From an uncultured Clostridia bacterium (GTDB lineage Bacteria > Bacillota > Clostridia > Oscillospirales > Acutalibacteraceae): DNA of 64,000 nt. Shown here in pieces: positions 18,500 to 26,068 of this stretch. How positions within the stretch are numbered: position 1 is the first letter of the stretch; every line of letters begins with the position of its first letter. The translations under genes were made by a program, and so were the position numbers. The stretch is taken from positions 124,001 to 188,000 of the forward strand of contig CALWVT010000004.1 in assembly GCA_944385055.1 (NCBI GenBank). The letters run 5' to 3'. The notes under the pieces were generated by a model. That model made no database searches, was not told where the DNA came from, and saw only the letters and a program-made list of their open reading frames with translations.

Positions 18500-18571
18500 C
18501 AGACGATCTCAAAGCAGGGAGAACCGCAAAATCCGGCATGCGCGGCCGGATTGGAAACAAGGAGGGAAACC

Positions 18572-19384
18572 ATGCGTTACCGATATTTATCGGACAACCA
18601 TTGCCACACCGACTGCAGTTTTGACGGTGTAGACCCGGCAATGATGCTGTGTGACAGTGCGACGCGGCAGGGGCTTTTCGCATTGACGATCACCGACCAT
18701 TGCGAATGCCACCGCTATTACGACGAGGGCTATAACCGCGCGATCCGGCAGTCCTACTTTGAAGCGCGCAAGGCAGCGGCCGTGTTCCGCGGCAAGCTGC
18801 ATGTGTATGCGGGCATCGAATTGGGGCAGCCCATGCAGGATCTCAAGGCGGCGGAAGAAGCGCTTTCCATGTGTGACTACGACTTCGTCCTTGGAAGCCT
18901 GCACAACGTATCCGGCCAGCCGGACTTTTACGACATTTCCTATGAGACGGCAGACCTGCCGGCGCTTTTGCACACGTATTTCGATGAGATGCTGGCAATG
19001 GTGCAGTGGGGCGGGTTCGATTCACTCGCGCATATGACGTATCCGTGGCGCTACGCACAGGGCGACCACGGCATTGCACTGTCGTACGATCCGTATTGGG
19101 AGCAGATTGACGCGGTGCTCAAGGCCCTGATCGACAAAGGGCTGAGCCTGGAGCTCAACACGAGCGGCCTGCGCCAGAAGCTCGGCACGACGATCCCCGA
19201 CGAGCCCATCCTGCGCCGCTACCGTGAACTCGGCGGCAAGCGCGTGACGATCGGCAGCGACGCACACCGCTGGGCCGATGTAGCAAGCGGGGTGGAAGAC
19301 GGCCTGGCGCTGCTCGAGAGCCTCGGCTTTACGCACATCGCGATTTACCACGCGCATGTGCCGGACATGTATCCGATCGCCTGA
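18572..19384 (+). CDS. PHP-domain phosphoesterase (histidinol-phosphatase-like)
   Basis: 270 residues of the PHP superfamily. Metal-binding motifs are visible: HCHTDCSFDG at the start, TDHCE at ~42-46, a middle GSLHNV (His in strand 4-5), and a late GSDAHRWADV. This order and length are those of monofunctional HisK-type histidinol-phosphatases, which make histidinol from histidinol phosphate; other PHP phosphoesterases are possible, and no his genes lie nearby. The ATG at 18572 has AAGGAGGG upstream; an earlier frame runs through the leader hairpin and is not used. Confidence 0.85.
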   Translation: MRYRYLSDNHCHTDCSFDGVDPAMMLCDSATRQGLFALTITDHCECHRYYDEGYNRAIRQSYFEARKAAAVFRGKLHVYAGIELGQPMQDLKAAEEALSMCDYDFVLGSLHNVSGQPDFYDISYETADLPALLHTYFDEMLAMVQWGGFDSLAHMTYPWRYAQGDHGIALSYDPYWEQIDAVLKALIDKGLSLELNTSGLRQKLGTTIPDEPILRRYRELGGKRVTIGSDAHRWADVASGVEDGLALLESLGFTHIAIYHAHVPDMYPIA

Positions 19385-19420
19385 GCACTGCCGGTTGGAC
19401 ACGCAAAAAATCGCAGACAA

Positions 19421-19465
19421 AAAGCCATGCCCGAAAGGAGCTGCCCTTTCCGGCATGGCTTTTTT
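19421..19465. terminator. Bidirectional terminator between the PHP gene and the mutarotase-like gene
   Basis: The AAAGCCATGCC and GGCATGGCTTT arms with an inner GAAAGG/CCTTTC pairing are flanked by T runs on both strands. Confidence 0.85.
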
Positions 19466-19505
19466 CTAAATTCTCCGCTTTTTTAAAAAGGCCCCGCATC
19501 AGGTT

Positions 19506-20441
19506 TCACAGCTTCAGGTTATAGACAAACGCCTCGACCTGCTCCTCGGACGCGCCGAATTTCAAATCGGGCACGCGCATCAGGGCGAGGTTCTCCACAT
19601 GGCGCAGCGTCTCCCCGGGCGCCAGCGTCACAAGCGGGGACAGCGAGCGCAGCTCCGCGTAATCGCTGCAAAGGTACATCTCGAGCGAGGAGCCGAAATC
19701 CGGATAGACCTGCCCCTGCGTGTGGACGAAGCGCTTGAGCACCGTCACGCCGCGGTTCGAATACGCCGCCCAGCCGAGCACGTCGTTGATGCCGAACTTC
19801 AAAAGGCGGTCCGACTCCGCCTGCTGCACGAGGATATACCGGTCGCCCAGCGACAGGCGCTCATCGCGAAACGAGGAAAACGGCCACATCGTCACGTTGC
19901 GGTTGGGCAGGTGCTTTTCCTCACGGCCGCGGTTTTGCGGGAGGATTGCGACGCCGCCGGGCGCGAACATCGTGCAGCCGCTCAAAGACAGCCGCTTTTC
20001 CTCATGCGAACAGTTTTTCATATACTGCACGAGCATTAAATCCGACGCGTCCTCGCCCATCATGACATCCAGCGAAAACTGCAGATCGTTTTCGCGCTGC
20101 TTCGGGGGCGTAAAGCGCATCCCGCCGGTCAGCGGCGTATACACCACGGGCTCCGTGTCCGGATAATACGACTGCGGCATGCGGTCCGGCGCGACCGCCA
20201 GGCGGTGGCCGCCGTACAGATGGAACCGGCGCTCTTCCCCATAATACGCCTTCCACTCGTCATTCGCGTGGACATGGCGGCCCTCTTCGTCGTGATAGAA
20301 AAGATTTTCACCGTCCAAAAATCCCAGGGAAACGATGCGCGGGCCGTAATCGATGGAAACCATCAAATGGATGAAATGGTTCTCCATATAAATACAACGG
20401 CCGAACTCCTCGTCTAAAACCTCTCTTCGTTCAATCCCCAA
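19506..20441 (-). CDS. Unknown protein, possibly galactose-mutarotase-like fold
   Basis: About 311 residues. The pattern (SIDYGPRIVSLGFLDGENLFY early, a conserved HLYGGHRLAVAPDRMPQSYYPDTEPV stretch, then beta-rich segments with FAPGGVAILP and a late LAPGETLRHVENL) looks like a carbohydrate-binding mutarotase-type beta-sandwich, as in the DUF4380-like proteins; this is a resemblance, not proof. I chose a TTG at 20441 because AGGGGGG precedes it by 7 bases and it avoids overlap with tmcAL; a GTG at 20468 is an alternative. It follows tmcAL closely, so the two are probably cotranscribed. Confidence 0.65.
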   Translation of the reverse strand: MGIERREVLDEEFGRCIYMENHFIHLMVSIDYGPRIVSLGFLDGENLFYHDEEGRHVHANDEWKAYYGEERRFHLYGGHRLAVAPDRMPQSYYPDTEPVVYTPLTGGMRFTPPKQRENDLQFSLDVMMGEDASDLMLVQYMKNCSHEEKRLSLSGCTMFAPGGVAILPQNRGREEKHLPNRNVTMWPFSSFRDERLSLGDRYILVQQAESDRLLKFGINDVLGWAAYSNRGVTVLKRFVHTQGQVYPDFGSSLEMYLCSDYAELRSLSPLVTLAPGETLRHVENLALMRVPDLKFGASEEQVEAFVYNLKL

Positions 20442-20461
20442 TGTATTTCCCCCCTGCTTCT

Positions 20462-21634
20462 TCACACTGCCGCCACACCCATCGAAAAATCGAGCCCCGC
20501 CGGTGCGGGCTGCGGCAGGCACAGCGCCCAAAGGTCCGTCGCCGTGCTCTCGAGCGCCAAAAGCGCCTGGGCGCGGGCGCCGAGCTTTCCGCGGTCCGAC
20601 GCGCGCACGACGAGCGGCAATCGGCAGGCGCCCAAAAGCGCCCGGCCGGCTTTCGTAAAGCCCAATACGCGCAGATACGGCGGCGTGCCCTGCGCCCGGC
20701 CCGCCTCGACGCCCAAAAAGGCGGAGAGGACCGCGCGCCGGATGCGCGCGTGGCTGTAGCGCTTCGTTTTGACCCGCGCGTACAAGTCTTCGAGCGACCC
20801 CGCCGTGCGCGACGCGGCATACAGCCGGTTTTCGAGCCCTTCGCGCACGTCGGGCAGCCGGGCCATCTCTTCCGGCGTCATCGTGCGCAGCTTTGCCAAG
20901 ACGGCGCGCTCCATATGCGAAAGGGAGGCCGGGGCAAGGCCCTGGGAAAGCGCCCGCTGCGCTTCCCGCACGCTTTGCTGCGGCATGCCTGCCTGCCAGG
21001 GCGCCCCGCTTTGGAGCGCGCGGCGAATCCGTGCGGCGGACGGGAACGCGCTTTCCGCGTCCGAATCGTGCCCGGCCCCCGCGCGGCGGACCGTCTTTAG
21101 CGACAAAGGCGCTTTCTGCAGCCGGACGGCCTTCGCGTATTCGACCCCCAAAATATTATTCGGCGCCTCCAAAAGGCGTGCCTGCTGCGCCCCTAAAAGG
21201 GAAGCGGCCGCCTGCTCCCGCGCCGCCGCGAAGGGGATGCCCCCCGCTAGCGCTGCGCGCACGGCCTGCGAAAACGCCGGCGACAGCAGCGCCTGCGCGA
21301 GGCCGTCGAGCGCCGCCGCGTCCCCGCACTCGCTGCCGAAACACAGCGTCTGTGCGCCCAGCGCCGCCGCCAGGGCCACGCCGCCGCGCGCAAACGTCTC
21401 CGCGCCGGCCATCGCCCACGGCAGTGGCAGCTCGACGACGAGGTCCACCCCGCAGGCAAGCGCCTGCCGCGCGCGCGTCCACTTCGAAAAACACGCCGGC
21501 GCGCCGCGCTGCAGGAAATTCCCGCTTAAAACCGCCGCCACATGGGTGGCGCCGTGTGAGCGCGCCTGCTGCACAAGGTACGCATGCCCGCTGTGAAACG
21601 GGTCATATTCCGCAACAATGGCCGCTATGTGCAC
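20462..21634 (-). CDS. tmcAL: tRNA(Met) cytidine acetate ligase
   Basis: TmcAL (YlbM homologue, UPF0348) makes N4-acetylcytidine at the wobble position of elongator tRNA-Met from acetate and ATP. The 390 residues carry the nucleotidyltransferase signature IVAEYDPFHSGHAYLV at the N-terminus, SGNFLQRGAPA and the KWTRARQAL ... VDLVVELP block that mark this family. The normal length and intact motifs suggest a working enzyme. It has its own promoter just upstream and leads a two-gene unit. Confidence 0.92.
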   Translation of the reverse strand: MHIAAIVAEYDPFHSGHAYLVQQARSHGATHVAAVLSGNFLQRGAPACFSKWTRARQALACGVDLVVELPLPWAMAGAETFARGGVALAAALGAQTLCFGSECGDAAALDGLAQALLSPAFSQAVRAALAGGIPFAAAREQAAASLLGAQQARLLEAPNNILGVEYAKAVRLQKAPLSLKTVRRAGAGHDSDAESAFPSAARIRRALQSGAPWQAGMPQQSVREAQRALSQGLAPASLSHMERAVLAKLRTMTPEEMARLPDVREGLENRLYAASRTAGSLEDLYARVKTKRYSHARIRRAVLSAFLGVEAGRAQGTPPYLRVLGFTKAGRALLGACRLPLVVRASDRGKLGARAQALLALESTATDLWALCLPQPAPAGLDFSMGVAAV

Positions 21635-21675
21635 GCCGGTGCCCTCCCTTTCCGCATGTTTTGGATTTTGGGATT

Positions 21676-21704
21676 ATTATAATCGGTTAGAGGGCTTTTT
21701 GCAA
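21676..21704 (-). promoter_or_regulatory. Sigma-A promoter of tmcAL
   Basis: On the minus strand TTGCAA, a 17-base spacer and TATAAT. The gap upstream of it (to 21830) holds a possible terminator of the HD gene: a CCCTAAAA/TTTTAGGG hairpin at 21743-21768 with a T run further on. Confidence 0.75.
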
Positions 21705-21830
21705 GAAACATGCGCAAAAACCGCCCTTTGCGCGCCCAAATCGGCCCTAAAACCCGGATTTTTAGGGCGGCGCTTTTGAAAATATACAGGGAAATCCCCC
21801 GCAGCACCGGCCAGAAAAAGGAAACGGCGC

Positions 21831-22334
21831 TCACGCCGGCATCCGGCCGAGATACATCGCCTCGAGCGCCTGGATTCCTGTCTGTGAACGGAAAATCTTT
21901 TCGCGAATCGTTTCGACCGCGTCGCGCCCCAATGCGTCTTCCTCGATATTGACCATGAAATCGGCCTCAATCAAAAGCTGGCAGTCGGGGCCGTCGATGT
22001 CCGTATACGTGTGGTGGCGGCCAATTAAATGGCACACGCGCTCGATAACCGGCGCGGGGACTTCCCGCAAAGACAGCAGCTGCCGCGCGATGGCCGGCCC
22101 CTCCAGCTCCTGGTAAACGCCGGCGCTCGAGTGGTGCTTTTTCTCCGCCTCGTGAATCCCGATATCGTGCAGCGCGGCCGCGAGCTGCAGCGTATAAAGG
22201 CCGCGCTCCGAAAGGCCTTCCTGCACGCCGAAAAGGCTTGCCCAGGCATAAACCTTCATCGCATGCTCGATGCGGCGGACATCCGGGGCATTGTAAAGGG
22301 CCATATCCTGTAAAATCTGTTCCGGTTTCGTCAT
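21831..22334 (-). CDS. HD-domain phosphohydrolase
   Basis: 167 residues with the HD superfamily metal motifs: H in RRIEHAMKV, HDIG in AALHDIGIHE, a second His pair in KKHHSSAG, and a later GRHHTYTD. The family cleaves phosphate esters of nucleotides or cyclic nucleotides; the substrate here is not readable. The ATG at 22334 overlaps the stop of the AlaX gene by four bases and has GGGGGAG upstream, so the two are co-translated. Confidence 0.85.
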   Translation of the reverse strand: MTKPEQILQDMALYNAPDVRRIEHAMKVYAWASLFGVQEGLSERGLYTLQLAAALHDIGIHEAEKKHHSSAGVYQELEGPAIARQLLSLREVPAPVIERVCHLIGRHHTYTDIDGPDCQLLIEADFMVNIEEDALGRDAVETIREKIFRSQTGIQALEAMYLGRMPA

Positions 22335-23503
22335 GCCGTCTCCCCCTGTTCCTGTTTTGCAATCCAATCGCGCAGCGCGTCCAACGACGCCGCCCCCACG
22401 CGGCCCTGCACAAGGTTCGGCTTGCCGCCGCCGCGGCCGGAAAACGCCGCGTTAAACGCCTTGCTGACCGGGCGCAGGTCCAGCTTCTGCGAGGCGAGCG
22501 CATACGCATACTGCCCGGGTTCGCCGCTGAACGCCGCCGCGCACGCGTGGCGCTCGCACAGGTGCAGGCTGAGCCTGCGCAAAGCGTCCGGGGAAAGGCC
22601 TTCCTCAAAAACGAACGCCCAGCCGTTCCCTAGCGGCTGCACCGACGCGGCGAGCAACTGAAACAGCCGCTCCTGCGCGGCCGCCTTCTCGGCGTCCGCC
22701 TGTTCCTTTTCCGCAAGCAGATGGTCCACCGCCGCGCAGACGCCTTCCGGCTTTGCGGAAAGCGTATTGGAAAGCCGCGCGACGGCGCCGAGCTTTTCCG
22801 TATAATCGGAAAGCGCGCGCCGACCGCAGACAATCGAAATGCGCACGCCGCCCTTATAATGCATGACGTTTAAAACCTTTAAAAGGCCGATTTCCCCCGT
22901 GCGCGCGACGTGCGTGCCGCAGCACGCGCACACGTCATATCCCGGGATTGTCACGATGCGCACGCGGCCCGAAAGCGCTTTTTTGCTGCGGTACGCGAGG
23001 TGCGAAAGCGTCTCTTCGTCCGGATACGAAATCTCGACGGGCACATTTTCCCAGATGGCCGCATTCGCCAGGCGCTCGCAGACCGCAACCTGCTCGGGCG
23101 TCAGAGGCCGGTCTACGTCGAGCGTGACGCACGCGGCCCCCATGTGGAACCCCACGTTCGTCGCGCCGTAAAAGCGGTGCAGAAGGCCCGATAAAATATG
23201 CTCCCCCGTGTGCTCCTGCATATGCAGGTGGCGCAGGCTCCAGTTGATGCCGCCGGTCACGCGCGTGCCGGCGGGGATCGGCGCGTCCGTCAAATGGACG
23301 ACCGTTTCCCCCTTTTCATGCGTGTCCAGGACGTTGACGCGGTCGAGCACGCCCTGGTCGCCGGGCTGGCCGCCGCCTTCCGGATAAAACGCCGTGCGGT
23401 CGAGCACAATAAGCCACCCCTGCTTCGCTTTTTCACAGGACAGCACCTGCGCGTGGAAAACCCGCAGATACGGGTCTTGTTCATACAGTTTTTCCGTCCC
23501 CAA
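22331..23503 (-). CDS. Alanyl-tRNA editing protein, AlaX-L type
   Basis: 390 residues resembling the editing and C-Ala regions of alanyl-tRNA synthetase without the aminoacylation domain. The N-terminal FYPEGGGQPGDQG, the zinc-binding HTGEH (~98-102) and CGTHVARTGEIG with the later Cys/His are the editing-site motifs that hydrolyse Ser- or Gly-tRNA-Ala. A coiled segment is followed by a DHHA1-like C-terminal domain with FSGRGGGKPNLVQG. It is the first gene of a pair with an HD phosphohydrolase. The upstream promoter is at 23575. Confidence 0.9.
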   Translation of the reverse strand: MGTEKLYEQDPYLRVFHAQVLSCEKAKQGWLIVLDRTAFYPEGGGQPGDQGVLDRVNVLDTHEKGETVVHLTDAPIPAGTRVTGGINWSLRHLHMQEHTGEHILSGLLHRFYGATNVGFHMGAACVTLDVDRPLTPEQVAVCERLANAAIWENVPVEISYPDEETLSHLAYRSKKALSGRVRIVTIPGYDVCACCGTHVARTGEIGLLKVLNVMHYKGGVRISIVCGRRALSDYTEKLGAVARLSNTLSAKPEGVCAAVDHLLAEKEQADAEKAAAQERLFQLLAASVQPLGNGWAFVFEEGLSPDALRRLSLHLCERHACAAAFSGEPGQYAYALASQKLDLRPVSKAFNAAFSGRGGGKPNLVQGRVGAASLDALRDWIAKQEQGETA

Positions 23504-23574
23504 TGGGACCCCCTCCTTCGGTCTTTTGGAAAAGCGCTGCGACGCTTTCGCGCGGCGCTTCTTCTATTTTTGAT

Positions 23575-23583
23575 ATTATAACA
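23575..23583 (-). promoter_or_regulatory. Extended -10 promoter of the AlaX/HD unit
   Basis: On the minus strand TGT precedes TATAAT, ~72 bases upstream of the AlaX start. The -35 is poor. Confidence 0.55.
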
Positions 23584-23697
23584 CGCCAAAAGGGCAATGC
23601 CTAGCCTAGAAAAGCCCAGTTTATCCGCTCTCCGCCCGCTTTTTGCAATGAGAAAATGTACGATCTTTGAACGGCTTGTAAAACTTTTTCGCCGCCA

Positions 23698-23726
23698 TTG
23701 CAAACGGGTACGCCCTGTATTACAAT
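23698..23726 (+). promoter_or_regulatory. Sigma-A promoter of the zinc-ribbon membrane protein gene
   Basis: TTGCAA, a 17-base spacer and TACAAT on the plus strand, 43-46 bases before the gene. Confidence 0.75.
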
Positions 23727-23771
23727 TTTGTTTGATAGAGAACCATGGCAGATTTAGAAAGGGGCAATATG

Positions 23772-24173
23772 ATGGATTGGCTGCAAAGATTCATGTATGG
23801 TCGGCATGGGGTGGACCAACTGAACCTTGTCATGATGCTGGCGGCGATTTTCCTCACGATTGTAGAAAATTTTGTGCGCGGGCCGGTGTTCTTTCTCCTG
23901 TTTGCGCTGGCAGTCCTTTTGTTCGTCTTGGTCGTTTTCCGCATGTTTTCGCGCAACGAGGAAAAGCGCCGGCGGGAAAACCAGAAATTTTTGACCATTG
24001 TGCAGCCGGTCACCCGCTGGGGTTCCACGATGCGCAGCCGGTGGCGCGACCGCAAGGTGTGCCGGTATTTCCGCTGCCCGCACTGCAAGGCGACGCTGCG
24101 GGTGCCGCGCGGAAAGGGAAAAATCCAGATCAAATGCCCGGTGTGTAAAACCGAGTTTATCCGAAAAACATAA
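23772..24173 (+). CDS. Small membrane protein with C-terminal zinc ribbon, unknown
   Basis: About 133 residues: two hydrophobic segments (~20-37 and ~39-58), a basic linker, then a zinc ribbon with CPHC and CPVC knuckles near the C-terminus, probably cytoplasmic. I do not recognise a characterised family. The start is ATG 23772 or the adjacent ATG 23769; AAAGGGG lies 7 bases upstream. It is a single-gene unit with its own promoter and terminator. The zinc ribbon could bind nucleic acid or protein (inference). Confidence 0.75.
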   Translation: MDWLQRFMYGRHGVDQLNLVMMLAAIFLTIVENFVRGPVFFLLFALAVLLFVLVVFRMFSRNEEKRRRENQKFLTIVQPVTRWGSTMRSRWRDRKVCRYFRCPHCKATLRVPRGKGKIQIKCPVCKTEFIRKT

Positions 24174-24177
24174 ACTT

Positions 24178-24222
24178 CCCCCGCTTGTTGTGAAAGATGC
24201 ACAGCAAGCGGGGGTTCTTTTT
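24178..24222 (+). terminator. Intrinsic terminator
   Basis: CCCCCGCTTG and CAAGCGGGGG form a 10-bp stem followed by TTCTTTTT. Confidence 0.85.
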
Positions 24223-24251
24223 GCGTAGAATATCGATCTTTCTCGACATAC

Positions 24252-24280
24252 TTGACAAATCTTCTGCAACATGGTAGACA
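24252..24280 (+). promoter_or_regulatory. Probable promoter of the ABC exporter operon
   Basis: TTGACA with a 17-base spacer and the weak -10 TAGACA, 40 bases before the first ABC gene. Confidence 0.5.
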
Positions 24281-24319
24281 AGAATAGGGCGGGAATCACC
24301 CGCAGAGAAAGGAGATTGT

Positions 24320-26068
24320 ATGCGCTTAATTTTACACTACCTGAAGCGGTATAAAGGATGGTTTGTGCTGGACTTCCTTTCCGTTTTCGGATTTGCACTC
24401 GCTGAGCTGGGTCTCCCAACGATGGTCGCCGAAATGATCGACGGCGGCATCATGCAGGGGGACCCAGCTGCCATCTGGCAGGCCGGGCGCGTATGCGCCG
24501 TGATTGCGGTGGTGGGCGTTGCGGGCACGGTCCTTTTGGGCTTCTGCTGCGCGCGGCTTTCGACGAACATCACCGCCGACATCCGCGAAGAGGTGTTCCG
24601 CAAAGCCCAGACCTTTTCCCACGCGGAATTCGGAAAATTCGGCATCGCCTCGATGATCACGCGCACGAACAACGACGCGTTCCAAATCCAGCTGTTCTTA
24701 AACGCGCTGTTCCGCACCGCCTTGATGACGCCGGTCATGATGTGCGCGAGCTTTATCCTGACGCTGCGCGCCTCGCCGCGGCTGTCCGTCATCGTCATCG
24801 CGACATTCCCGCTGATCGTGCTGGGCGTCGTGCTCGTTTCCAAATGGAGCCGGCCCGTCAGCGAACAGCAGCAGACCTCCCAGGACAATATGAACCGCAT
24901 CACGCGCGAAAACCTGACCGGCGTGCGCGTTGTGCGCGCTTTTAACAACGACGCGCGGGAGCAGGCGCGCTTCGAAGCGGAAAACGAGCGCTACACCAAG
25001 GCGAGCCGGCGCATGTTTAAACTCATGATGATGACCCAGCCGGTGTTTTTCCTCGTCATGAATTTCGCGGTCTGCCTGATCTTCTGGTTCGGCGGCCATC
25101 TTTTGCAGCTCGGGCAGATTGAAATCGGCCAGCTCACCGCGTTTATGGACTACTTATTCCACGCGATGTTCTCCATTCTGATGTTCAGCATGGTCTTTAT
25201 GATCTACCCGAAAGCCGCCGTCAGCGCGCGGCGCATCCAGGCGGTTTTGGACACGCAGCCGCTCGTACAGGACCCGAAAGACGGGGAAACGCTATCCGGG
25301 CCCGTCGAGGAAATCACGTTTTCGCACGTCTCGTTTACGTATCCGGAAGGCGGCGGGGAAATCCTGCATGACATTTCGCTTTCGATCCGCCGCGGCGAAA
25401 CGGTCGCGTTCGTCGGCAGCACGGGCTCCGGGAAAAGCGCGCTGGTAAGCCTTTTGCCGCGCTTTTATGACGTGACGAAGGGCAGCGTGCGCGTAAACGG
25501 CACCGACGTGCGGCAGTTCCATTTGCAGTCGCTGCGCCGCGCCATCGGCTTTGTGCCGCAGAAGGCGTTCCTTTTCAGCGGCACGATTGCCGACAACATC
25601 CGCTTCGGCAAGGAGGACGCGACCGACGAGGAGGTCGTGCACGCCGCCGAAGTTGCCCAGGCAGAGGACTTCATCCGCGCAAAGCCGGGCGGTTTTGCGG
25701 CGCCAATCGCCGAAAACGCCGCGAATGTCTCCGGCGGCCAGCGGCAGCGGCTCTCCATCGCCCGCGCGCTCGTGCGCAAACCGGCCGTGTACGTATTCGA
25801 CGATTCCTTCTCGGCGCTCGATTTCCAGACGGACTTAAACCTGCGCCGCGCGCTGCGCAAAGAGACCGGCGACGCGATCGTTCTGATCGTCGCACAGCGC
25901 ATCTCGACCGTCATGGACGCAGACCGCATCTTCGTGCTCGACCACGGTTCCATCGTCGGGCAAGGCCGCCATGAAGAGCTGCTCGACACGTGCCCGGTCT
26001 ACCGCGAAATTGCCGCCTCACAGCTGAATACGGCGGAACTCGCCGGCGGGAAGGGGGTTTTGTCGTGA
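24320..26068 (+). CDS. ABC exporter half-transporter, subunit 1 (degenerate catalytic site)
   Basis: 582 residues: an N-terminal six-helix transmembrane domain (~1-300) and a C-terminal ATP-binding domain. Walker A GSTGSGKS is at ~366-373, the signature is NVSGGQ, and Walker B reads VYVFDDSFSALD (~488-499), with Asp where the catalytic Glu usually stands. Such a non-canonical site is typical of one half of heterodimeric exporters (TM287/288, BmrCD, LmrCD type). It is translationally coupled (GTGA overlap) to the second half-transporter. The substrate is unknown: drug, lipid or peptide. Confidence 0.92.
   Translation: MRLILHYLKRYKGWFVLDFLSVFGFALAELGLPTMVAEMIDGGIMQGDPAAIWQAGRVCAVIAVVGVAGTVLLGFCCARLSTNITADIREEVFRKAQTFSHAEFGKFGIASMITRTNNDAFQIQLFLNALFRTALMTPVMMCASFILTLRASPRLSVIVIATFPLIVLGVVLVSKWSRPVSEQQQTSQDNMNRITRENLTGVRVVRAFNNDAREQARFEAENERYTKASRRMFKLMMMTQPVFFLVMNFAVCLIFWFGGHLLQLGQIEIGQLTAFMDYLFHAMFSILMFSMVFMIYPKAAVSARRIQAVLDTQPLVQDPKDGETLSGPVEEITFSHVSFTYPEGGGEILHDISLSIRRGETVAFVGSTGSGKSALVSLLPRFYDVTKGSVRVNGTDVRQFHLQSLRRAIGFVPQKAFLFSGTIADNIRFGKEDATDEEVVHAAEVAQAEDFIRAKPGGFAAPIAENAANVSGGQRQRLSIARALVRKPAVYVFDDSFSALDFQTDLNLRRALRKETGDAIVLIVAQRISTVMDADRIFVLDHGSIVGQGRHEELLDTCPVYREIAASQLNTAELAGGKGVLS

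Noticed and set aside
18437-18571. Upstream in-frame extension of the PHP protein
   Set aside because: Runs through the terminator hairpin; the AAGGAGGG before ATG 18572 and the family start support the shorter form.
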